Shown here in pieces: positions 1 through 5,155 of a DNA stretch of 6,535 bases (positions are counted from its first letter, which is position 1; each line of letters opens with the position of its first letter). Origin of the DNA: Methylococcaceae bacterium NSP1-1 (GTDB taxonomy: Bacteria > Pseudomonadota > Gammaproteobacteria > Methylococcales > Methylomonadaceae); assembly GCA_002256465.1 (NCBI GenBank), contig NQJG01000056.1:1-6535 (forward strand), given 5' to 3'. The notes below the pieces were generated by a model. It saw only the letters and a program-made list of their open reading frames with translations, searched no databases and was not told where the DNA came from. A program made the translations under genes and the position numbers.

Positions 1-1
1 T

Positions 2-475
2 ATCCATGATCATATCGACAAGGTAATACGTAGCAAGTGGGAAAATCCTGGCCGGTTGTGCACCATCAAAGTCAGTGTTGATTGTATTGATGACACCGAT
101 TTTATTTCCCATTTGATTCATGCCAGTCATCAGGGCGTTTTGGTTCAGTGTATTGTCGATTGGCGCAAAATGACCCTCACCAACAGTCAGAATTATGCTC
201 GGTTAAAGCGCGCCAGACTTGAGCTGATAGGCGTATTTTGCACGCCCCAGCATCATCTGATTGAAGTTGAACCGGACATGCATACCAAATTTGTTATTTT
301 TAACGATGAGGACTGCATACTGGGTTCATTTAATATCACCTTCGATCGCTGGTGGGCTAATTGGGAATCCGGAATGACCTTTCATTCCAAAGGCGTATGC
401 CGTCTGCTTGATAATATATCATTCTGGCCGAAATTCATCATGCCAGACGCTCGATCAAGCTTTGTTTATTTTTGA
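2..475 (+). CDS. Phospholipase D-like protein, N-terminal HKD half (5' partial, frameshifted)
   Basis: The frame is open from the left edge, so the true start lies outside the window; the TTG at 56 is only an internal codon. The product looks like the first PLD-like (PLDc_2-type) domain of a two-domain phosphodiesterase. It contains an HxK motif (His codon 281, Lys codon 287) followed at the usual gapless spacing by GSFN (323-334). The Asp expected seven residues after the His is Asn (codon 302), so this half may be catalytically weak. A Trp-rich stretch and an 'ESG' element follow, as in other PLD-like proteins. From about 413 the frame loses PLD character and stops at 473-475. The second HKD half continues in another frame, so this is most likely one broken gene. 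PLD-family enzymes act on phosphodiester bonds of lipids or nucleic acids; the substrate here is unknown. Family assignment is fairly sure, function is not. Confidence 0.7.
   Translation: MHDHIDKVIRSKWENPGRLCTIKVSVDCIDDTDFISHLIHASHQGVLVQCIVDWRKMTLTNSQNYARLKRARLELIGVFCTPQHHLIEVEPDMHTKFVIFNDEDCILGSFNITFDRWWANWESGMTFHSKGVCRLLDNISFWPKFIMPDARSSFVYF
413..420 (+). other. Probable frameshift site in the PLD-like gene
   Basis: Upstream coding runs in one frame to about codon 410 and PLD-like coding resumes in the -1 frame from 415. The junction contains a short AT run, ATATAT at 414-419. Removing one AT unit joins the frames and gives the continuous reading 'LLDNIILAEIHHARRSIKL', which reads like a normal PLD domain entry. 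A 2-nt insertion by slippage (or a 1-nt deletion nearby) is thus a simple explanation. I see no programmed-frameshift heptamer here. Confidence 0.55.
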
Positions 476-897
476 TGGGCGATTTGTTGGGAGATCATCA
501 TGATAGTGTGGTCGATGCCTTGATACACGCCCAGGACAGAGGGGTTTATGTCCATATTCTTTTTAATGGGCATTTGGCCAGACAGGGGCGAATTGGTGTA
601 GAGCGGTCTATGCATGATGAACTCAATCGCCCGTTGTTGCCGGCAGTGCAACGACTAAAAAATGCCGGTATTCCAGTTGGATTGGTGTATGGGCAGGACG
701 ATCACCCTGTCCCTTATTCACCCATTCATTCCAAATATTGTATCGATGATTCGATTGTCATTGAAGGCAGTTTTAACTGGTACAACACGTCTGTTTTTTC
801 TCATGATTTACTCGTAGTGGTTAATAATCACCAAGTGGCGCAACCCTACCTCTATGAGTTTGATGAAATACAGCGATCATTCAGAGTCTATTATTAA
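475..897 (+). CDS. Phospholipase D-like protein, C-terminal HKD half (downstream piece of frameshifted gene)
   Basis: This frame carries a canonical HKD motif: His codon 727, Lys codon 733, Asp codon 748, then GSFNW at 766-780. Before it is the usual PLD lead-in, a helix ('VVDALIHAQDRGVYVHIL') ending in a beta strand. The nominal start is the ATG at 475 (or TTG at 472), but there is no Shine-Dalgarno upstream. The same frame is open back to 415 and there encodes 'EIHHARRSIKLCLFLMG', the typical first helix and strand of a PLD domain. The coding information therefore begins before any start codon, which argues that this is the 3' part of the gene begun upstream and not an independent gene. An alternative is two separately translated subunits with overlapping ends, since PLD enzymes can work as dimers of single HKD domains. 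I consider a pseudogene or a sequencing error more likely. Confidence 0.7.
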   Translation: MGDLLGDHHDSVVDALIHAQDRGVYVHILFNGHLARQGRIGVERSMHDELNRPLLPAVQRLKNAGIPVGLVYGQDDHPVPYSPIHSKYCIDDSIVIEGSFNWYNTSVFSHDLLVVVNNHQVAQPYLYEFDEIQRSFRVYY

Positions 898-1086
898 TTG
901 AGGTAGGCGTTTTATAATAGGAATGCGTCTGGTTTTCTGACCAACTTTCGTGCCTTTCATGGGCGGTGCGTAACATCAATTACACAGTTTGCTGAATAAT
1001 CATTGTTGGTTGATCTCTCTTGTCTATGTAAATAATCCTGTAATAATTACCGTGTTATAAAGGGCGATGTTTATTAGGGGGCATTT
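898..1086. other. Intergenic region with at most a weak promoter
   Basis: This is an AT-rich gap between the PLD remnant and the hydrolase pair. A possible promoter for the hydrolases is TTGTCT (1020-1025) with TAATAA (1041-1046), preceded by TG at 1039-1040. The spacer is only 15 nt, so the call is weak. A small 4-bp hairpin (TGGT 930-933, ACCA 940-943) has no T-tract and is not a convincing terminator. I see no small ORF with a ribosome binding site and no RNA gene. Confidence 0.3.
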
Positions 1087-2070
1087 ATGTCAGACGACAA
1101 TAAAAGCGTTATGGATACAATTAAATATAATTTTGATCCGACTTATGGTTATTCGCTTGATCAATTGTTAGCTGTAAAAACGCCGAAAGAACCGAAAGAT
1201 TTTGATTGCTTTTGGCAAAAGCGCTATCAAAAGGCGTTAACTGTTGACCCTCAGCCACACATAAAAATCATTAAGGAAGATAGGCTAGGGTGGCGTGTAT
1301 TTGATATAAGTTATACCTCTACCGATAATTTTCCTATTCGAGGCTGGTTATTGGTGCCGGCTTTTGGTGTGATTAAACGGGGCTTTATTGTCGGTCACGG
1401 CTATGGGGGACGTAATGAACCTGATTTTCATTTGCCCTTTAAAAATGCAGCCTTGTTGTTTCCCTGTTTTCGTGGCTTGGCTCTCAGTGCCCAACCGTCG
1501 ATTTCTTCCGAGCCATATTGGCATGTACTGCATGATATTAACCAGAGGGATCGTTATATCCTGGGTGGCTGTGTTGAAGATGTGTGGTTGGCAGTCAGTA
1601 CGTTGCTTTCCCTGTTTCCACAAACAGCAGGGCGACTAGGCTATCTGGGTGTTAGTTTTGGTGGTGGTATTGGCGCGTTGGCACTGGCGTGGGAGTCGCG
1701 TATTAGCAAGGGACACCTTAATGCGCCCACGTTTGGTCATCAACCCTTACGTTTGAGACTTGCAAGCGATGGAAGCGCACATAGTGTTCAGCAATATTAT
1801 CGAACTCATAAAAAACAAACACTTAAAGTTTTGCGTTATTACGATGCGGCCCTGGCGGCTAAGCGAATTACCATGCCCATTCATTGTGCCTGCGCAAAAT
1901 TCGATCCCTGTGTCGCTCCGCCCGGTCAGTTTGCAATATACAATGCATTACCTAAGAAAAAACAGCTATTCATCTTGGATGCCGGGCATCACAACTATCC
2001 CAATCAAGTGCGGCAAGAGTTCGACCTAATTAATGAACTTGATGCATTTTTTGCACCACTTAGCGAATAA
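1087..2070 (+). CDS. Acetylxylan esterase / cephalosporin-C deacetylase-like alpha/beta hydrolase
   Basis: This 327-residue protein belongs to the AXE1-like (PF05448-type) alpha/beta hydrolases, whose known members remove acetyl groups from sugars or cephalosporins. Visible landmarks in order are: an N-terminal cap helix with 'DFDCFWQKRYQKAL' (about 38-51); a central strand ending in an 'IRGWLLVP' element (84-91); the oxyanion segment GHGYGG (103-108); an RG...S element near 129-134; the nucleophile elbow GVSFGGG with Ser190; the acid in KFDP (Asp273), followed by the family's PP (278-279) and YNALPKKK; and the catalytic His in AGHHNYP (His301). The triad is intact. No signal peptide or membrane segment is seen, so it is probably cytoplasmic, unlike secreted xylan-degrading members. 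The ATG at 1087 follows AGGGGG at 1076-1081. A second esterase gene lies 27 nt downstream, probably in the same operon. The true substrate cannot be read from sequence; a small acetyl or short-acyl ester is the best guess. Confidence 0.8.
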   Translation: MSDDNKSVMDTIKYNFDPTYGYSLDQLLAVKTPKEPKDFDCFWQKRYQKALTVDPQPHIKIIKEDRLGWRVFDISYTSTDNFPIRGWLLVPAFGVIKRGFIVGHGYGGRNEPDFHLPFKNAALLFPCFRGLALSAQPSISSEPYWHVLHDINQRDRYILGGCVEDVWLAVSTLLSLFPQTAGRLGYLGVSFGGGIGALALAWESRISKGHLNAPTFGHQPLRLRLASDGSAHSVQQYYRTHKKQTLKVLRYYDAALAAKRITMPIHCACAKFDPCVAPPGQFAIYNALPKKKQLFILDAGHHNYPNQVRQEFDLINELDAFFAPLSE

Positions 2071-2086
2071 TTATGTTGATATGCAC

Positions 2087-2092
2087 AGGAGG
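2087..2092 (+). promoter_or_regulatory. Strong Shine-Dalgarno of the second esterase gene
   Basis: A perfect AGGAGG lies 5 nt before the ATG at 2098. It fixes that start and suggests high translation of the second gene of the pair. Confidence 0.8.
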
Positions 2093-2097
2093 CTTAA

Positions 2098-2826
2098 ATG
2101 AACCGTGAATATCACAAGTGGTGGAGCGATCGATTGCAACGCGATATGGAGTTACTGGTGTTTGGTCATGCCGGTGCGAAAGTATTGGTTTTTCCCTCGC
2201 GTTTTGGACGGTTTTATGAGTACGAAAAATTGGGCATAGTAGAATCTTTAAAGTACAAAATTGAACAAGGCTGGCTACAACTTTATTGTATCGACAGCAT
2301 TGATACTGAAAGCTTTTACTGTGGATGGGCGCATCCCTCCGGACGTATTCAGCGCCATATAGACTATGAAGAATACATTCTGAACGAAGTGTTACCCTTT
2401 ATGCAAAGCAGGAATCCGCATGAATGTGTGATTTCTCATGGTTTAAGTCTTGGCGCATTTCATGCCGCCAATCTTGTTTTTCGCTATCCCCATTTTTTTA
2501 AAAAGCTGGTTGCTTTCTCGGGCCGTTATGATCTGACGCTAAATGTAGAGTTTTTTAACGATCTTTTCGATGGTTTTTATAATGAAAATATTTATTTTCA
2601 TACCCCCAACCATTTTTTGCCTAATCTGGAATGTTCCTGGCGTTTAAGCAAGCTAAGGGAAATGGATATTTCCATTGTTATTGGCAAAGAAGATCCATTT
2701 TTGCAGAATAATGAACAGTTAAGTTCAATTTTGTCGCAAAAAGGCATTAATCATCAGTTATTGGTTTGGGATGATAGGGCGCATAGCGGTTATTATTGGC
2801 GACGCATGGCAGCGCTTTATATCTAA
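2098..2826 (+). CDS. Esterase family protein (PF00756-like alpha/beta hydrolase)
   Basis: This 242-residue cytoplasmic alpha/beta hydrolase resembles the small esterase-family proteins (esterase D / PF00756 group) that start 'MNREYHKWWS' and continue 'RDMELLVFGHAG.KVLVFPS'. The nucleophile elbow is HGLSLGA with Ser117. The acid is probably Asp199 in 'GKEDP', and the base His229 in 'DRAHS', just before the C-terminal YYWRRMAALYI tail typical of the group. Family members often have a bulkier 'HDWPWW'-like sequence after this His; here it is HSGYYW. There is no signal peptide. It follows the AXE1-like gene by 27 nt with its own strong ribosome binding site, so the two are likely co-expressed and may act on related ester substrates. 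No terminator is visible after the stop; the next element is the rpsF promoter. The fold and family are clear, but the substrate is unknown. Confidence 0.78.
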   Translation: MNREYHKWWSDRLQRDMELLVFGHAGAKVLVFPSRFGRFYEYEKLGIVESLKYKIEQGWLQLYCIDSIDTESFYCGWAHPSGRIQRHIDYEEYILNEVLPFMQSRNPHECVISHGLSLGAFHAANLVFRYPHFFKKLVAFSGRYDLTLNVEFFNDLFDGFYNENIYFHTPNHFLPNLECSWRLSKLREMDISIVIGKEDPFLQNNEQLSSILSQKGINHQLLVWDDRAHSGYYWRRMAALYI

Positions 2827-2857
2827 GCGGCTTTTTCTGGATTTCTGATAATAGTAT

Positions 2858-2886
2858 TTTCCAATAGCTGAAAAAAGTTTTATAAT
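2858..2886 (+). promoter_or_regulatory. Sigma70-type promoter of the rpsF operon
   Basis: A perfect -10 box TATAAT (2881-2886) lies 17 nt after TTTCCA (2858-2863), a 4-of-6 match to the -35 consensus. Transcription would start around 2893, leaving a leader of about 80 nt before rpsF. The position between the esterase stop and a structured leader supports the call. Confidence 0.7.
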
Positions 2887-2898
2887 ATGCGGTTCTAT

Positions 2899-2965
2899 GG
2901 AGCATATCGCTCCTCCTTGCTTTACCTTCTTTTTAAGACAGAGAGGGAAGGCTTAACCGAAAGGA
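2899..2965 (+). ncRNA. Structured rpsF mRNA leader, probable S6:S18 autoregulatory element
   Basis: The leader can fold as follows. A 5-bp hairpin GGAGC (2899-2903) / GCTCC (2909-2913) comes first. Immediately after it, TCCTT (2914-2918) pairs perfectly with AAGGA (2961-2965), the rpsF Shine-Dalgarno. Inside, CCTTC (2925-2929) pairs with GAAGG (2947-2951). The internal loop on the 3' side carries CCG (2957-2959). Published work on bacterial rpsF leaders describes an S6:S18-binding motif with a conserved CCG bulge that mimics their 16S rRNA site, and this arrangement fits. Binding of bS6:bS18 would stabilise the pairing that hides the ribosome binding site and shut off translation of the operon. 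The pairings are seen directly; the regulatory role is inferred from the family. Confidence 0.6.
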
Positions 2966-2971
2966 AAAATA

Positions 2972-3433
2972 ATGCGACATTATGAAATTGTCTTTTTAGT
3001 CCATCCTGACCAAAGTGCTCAGGTTCCAGCGATGATTGAACGTTATAAGTCAACCATCGAAGCTGCATCAGGCACCATTCACCGTTTGGAAGACTGGGGT
3101 CGTAGACATCTGGCTTATCCTATTAAAAAAATTCATAAAGCACATTATGTGCTGATGAATGTTGAGTGTGATCAGCCTACATTGGAAGAACTGGAAAGTG
3201 GCTTCCGTTTTAATGATGCAATTTTGCGCAGCATGACTTTATTGCAAAAAGCGGCCATCACTCAACCTTCTGCTATTGCCACAGCAACAGCAGAAGAAAA
3301 TAAAGCAGCTGAATCCAGAGCTAAAGATGCTGCGGCCAGAGAAGCGGTTGTAGTGCCTGCAACAGGCGATCTCGACGACGACATTGACCTTGACGACGTT
3401 GATTTCGATGCAGACGAAATCATCCCTGAATAA
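2972..3433 (+). CDS. rpsF: Small ribosomal subunit protein bS6
   Basis: bS6 binds the central domain of 16S rRNA together with bS18 in the platform of the 30S subunit. The N-terminal 95 residues are nearly those of E. coli bS6: [15 protein letters not shown] at the start, [15 protein letters not shown] (37-51), [10 protein letters not shown] (56-65) and [11 protein letters not shown] (78-88). At 153 residues it is about 18 longer than the E. coli protein. The extra length is an Ala-rich linker (about 100-130) and an Asp-rich tail (133-148). The chain ends in Glu, so glutamate addition by a RimK-like ligase, as known for E. coli S6, is conceivable but not shown. The ATG at 2972 is preceded by AAAGGA (2960-2965). 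It is the first gene of the operon and probably feedback-controlled through its leader. Confidence 0.97.
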   Translation: MRHYEIVFLVHPDQSAQVPAMIERYKSTIEAASGTIHRLEDWGRRHLAYPIKKIHKAHYVLMNVECDQPTLEELESGFRFNDAILRSMTLLQKAAITQPSAIATATAEENKAAESRAKDAAAREAVVVPATGDLDDDIDLDDVDFDADEIIPE

Positions 3434-3466
3434 CGCTTTTAACTTATTGGATTTAAGGAAATTATT

Positions 3467-3694
3467 ATGGCACGTAACATCAGACGCAAAAAATTCTGCC
3501 GATTCAGTGCAGAAGGCGGAACACAGATCGATTATAAAGATCTGGATTTATTAAGTGATTATATTACTGAAACCGGCAAAATTGTTCCTAGCCGGATCAC
3601 AGGAACCAGCGCCAAGTATCAAAGACAGTTATGTGTTGCAATTAAACGCGCCCGTTTTATTGCATTGCTACCGTTCTGCGACGCACATAAATAA
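3467..3694 (+). CDS. rpsR: Small ribosomal subunit protein bS18
   Basis: This 75-residue protein is the same length as E. coli bS18 and can be aligned end to end. It has the basic N-terminus [13 protein letters not shown], then [13 protein letters not shown] (21-33), the signature [20 protein letters not shown] (36-55) and the C-terminal [11 protein letters not shown] (60-70). It forms a heterodimer with bS6 in the 30S platform. Only scattered cysteines (11, 56, 71) are present and no CxxC zinc motif. The ATG follows AAGGA (3455-3459) at 7 nt. It lies 33 nt after rpsF in the same operon and should share the leader-based control. Confidence 0.97.
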   Translation: MARNIRRKKFCRFSAEGGTQIDYKDLDLLSDYITETGKIVPSRITGTSAKYQRQLCVAIKRARFIALLPFCDAHK

Positions 3695-3709
3695 TAGACT
3701 GGAGGGGCA

Positions 3710-4612
3710 GTGAATTTTTTAGCGGCATATATAATGCGAGGCAGAATGCAGGCTATGATAGTGGCTTCTTCGCTTGCATTATTGTCACTGATGATGCCCC
3801 CGGTAAGTGTTGTAAGTTCAGCCACTGTTGCTCTCGTTACTTTAAGGCGGGGTGCATTCGAAGGTTTATATGTTTTAATCTGTTCCAGTGTGGCAGCAGG
3901 GCTATTAGGATTCCTGATATTTGGTAATTACCAGTTTGCATTGCTATATGTAATGGTTCTGTGGTTGCCGATCTGGTTGATTTCAATCGTATTAAGAGAA
4001 GGTCGGTATTTATCTCTGGCGATTGAAATTGCGATATTGATTGGCATGTTTGGCGTTGTAGGTTTTTATCTCTATGCAGCAGACCCTGCGGCAATGTGGA
4101 AAGCCGTACTTTCGCAAATGATTCCAGCAGACGCACCCGTTGCAGATATTCAACGCACTATAGACATTCTTGCACATTACATGACTGGAGTTATTGCAGC
4201 AGGTTCAGTATTTGGCTTGTTGTTTGGACTATTTCTGGGTCGGTGGTGGCAGGCGAATCTCTATAATCCTGGTGGTTTCAGGGAAGAATTTTTGTCATTG
4301 GATACTAAACCGAGGCTATCAATAGGTACTGTTGCAGTCGTAGCAATTGCATTGGCAAGCCCTGGAGTGATCTCTGAAATAGCGTGGAATGTCAGCATTT
4401 TGCTCTTTGTGTTGTATACAGTGAGCGGAACAGCAGTTTTGCATACAGTATTCTCTGGAATGAAACTGGGTCGCTATATGGTGCCTATGCTCTATATAAC
4501 CCTGTTTTTGATACCCCATGCAATGCTGCTTGTTGCGCTGGTTGGCTTGAGCGACCCATGGTTGAACTTACGAAAAAAAAAATCGAATCAACACACGCCT
4601 GATGGCGTATAA
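3710..4612 (+). CDS. DUF2232-type multi-pass inner-membrane protein
   Basis: This 300-residue, strongly hydrophobic protein has about seven or eight membrane segments, roughly at 14-45 (possibly two short ones), 49-71, 76-95, 101-123, 157-178, 203-222, 226-248 and 256-280. It sits between rpsR and rplI, where many gammaproteobacteria carry an uncharacterised membrane protein. The cytoplasmic-type element NPGGFREEF (186-194) and the C-terminal GLSDPWLNLRKK (279-290) fit the DUF2232 / YybS-like family. The function is unknown, and linkage to ribosomal genes suggests only co-expression. The GTG at 3710 is chosen because GGAGGGG (3701-3707) precedes it and it lies 15 nt after rpsR. ATG codons at 3734 and 3746 are alternatives. 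A run of ten A residues (4573-4582) near the 3' end encodes Arg-Lys-Lys-Lys and could permit polymerase slippage that changes only the last residues. Confidence 0.8.
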   Translation: MNFLAAYIMRGRMQAMIVASSLALLSLMMPPVSVVSSATVALVTLRRGAFEGLYVLICSSVAAGLLGFLIFGNYQFALLYVMVLWLPIWLISIVLREGRYLSLAIEIAILIGMFGVVGFYLYAADPAAMWKAVLSQMIPADAPVADIQRTIDILAHYMTGVIAAGSVFGLLFGLFLGRWWQANLYNPGGFREEFLSLDTKPRLSIGTVAVVAIALASPGVISEIAWNVSILLFVLYTVSGTAVLHTVFSGMKLGRYMVPMLYITLFLIPHAMLLVALVGLSDPWLNLRKKKSNQHTPDGV

Positions 4613-4648
4613 ATAATCGGTTAAAATCCGAAAGGCGAGGATTAAAAG

Positions 4649-5098
4649 ATGGAAGTTATTCTTCTTGAAAAGATAGCAAATTTGGGTAACCTGGGCGACA
4701 AAGTCACCATTAAATCAGGTTACGGTAGAAACTATCTTGTTCCACAAGGTAAAGCAGTTGCTGCAACAGCCAAGAAAATTGCTGAATTTGAAGCGCGTCG
4801 TGCCGAACTTGAAAAAGCAGCCGCTGAAAAGCTAAGTGCTGCTCAAAAGCTGGGTAATGAACTGAGCAAACTTCAAATTGTAATTACTCACAAAGCGGGT
4901 GATGAAGGCAGATTGTTTGGTTCAGTAGGTACACATAATATTGCTGAAGCTATTACTGAAGCAGGTATTGCCGTTGAAAAACAGCAAATTCGTTTGCCGC
5001 ATGGGGCGATTCGTCATATTGGTGAGTTTCCCATCGACATCAATTTACATTCTGATGTTATAGTAACATTGACCATAAAAATTGCTGCTGAAGCATAA
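4649..5098 (+). CDS. rplI: Large ribosomal subunit protein bL9
   Basis: At 149 residues it equals E. coli bL9. The N-terminal rRNA-binding domain shows [19 protein letters not shown] and the bL9 signature [13 protein letters not shown] (24-36). The long connecting helix (about 41-75) is rich in Ala, Glu and Lys. The C-terminal domain contains [20 protein letters not shown] (83-102) and [11 protein letters not shown] (116-126). bL9 binds 23S rRNA near the base of the L1 stalk and helps maintain reading-frame fidelity. The ATG follows GCGAGG (4635-4640) at 8 nt. It is the last gene of the rpsF operon, 36 nt after the membrane protein gene, and a strong hairpin follows its stop. Confidence 0.97.
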   Translation: MEVILLEKIANLGNLGDKVTIKSGYGRNYLVPQGKAVAATAKKIAEFEARRAELEKAAAEKLSAAQKLGNELSKLQIVITHKAGDEGRLFGSVGTHNIAEAITEAGIAVEKQQIRLPHGAIRHIGEFPIDINLHSDVIVTLTIKIAAEA

Positions 5099-5103
5099 TT
5101 AGT

Positions 5104-5151
5104 AAAGGCGCAAGATAAAAGCGATAGCTTTTTTATAACCTTGCGCCTTTT
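5104..5151 (+). terminator. Intrinsic terminator-like hairpin after rplI
   Basis: AAAGGCGCAAG (5104-5114) pairs perfectly with CTTGCGCCTTT (5140-5150), an 11-bp stem. An inner stem AAAAGC (5117-5122) / GCTTTT (5127-5132) closes a GATA loop. The stem ends in TTTT (5148-5151), a short U-tract, and the A-run on the 5' arm would give some bidirectional activity. It begins 5 nt after the rplI stop and ends 4 nt before the waaA ATG, so it probably ends or attenuates the ribosomal operon transcript. Confidence 0.75.
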
Positions 5152-5155
5152 AACT

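Noticed and set aside
472..474. TTG as a genuine start for the second PLD piece
   Set aside because: There is no Shine-Dalgarno, and PLD-like coding extends upstream of it in the same frame to 415.
400..475. Programmed ribosomal frameshift in the PLD-like gene
   Set aside because: No slippery heptamer and no obvious downstream stimulatory structure; the short AT run fits an indel better.
466..651. Minus-strand open frame opposite the PLD-like gene
   Set aside because: It lies antisense to a recognisable HKD domain, has no ribosome binding site that I can see and no family features.
913..918. TATAAT as a -10 box in the 898-1086 gap
   Set aside because: There is no acceptable -35 at 16-18 nt upstream, and it is about 170 nt before the hydrolase start.
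1348..1623. Minus-strand open frame inside the AXE1-like gene
   Set aside because: It overlaps the catalytic core coding of a clear hydrolase and shows no protein-like features; a shadow frame.
1..2826. PLD remnant plus two esterases as one lipid-processing or defence system
   Set aside because: A 189-nt gap, possible separate promoter, the frameshifted PLD and no linking domain make this speculative.
3619..4136. Minus-strand open frames across rpsR and the DUF2232 gene
   Set aside because: Both are antisense to well-supported genes and look like composition artefacts.
5141..5155. Extended waaA N-terminus from TTG 5141
   Set aside because: It adds only five residues encoded by the hairpin arm; the ATG at 5156 gives the normal WaaA N-terminus.
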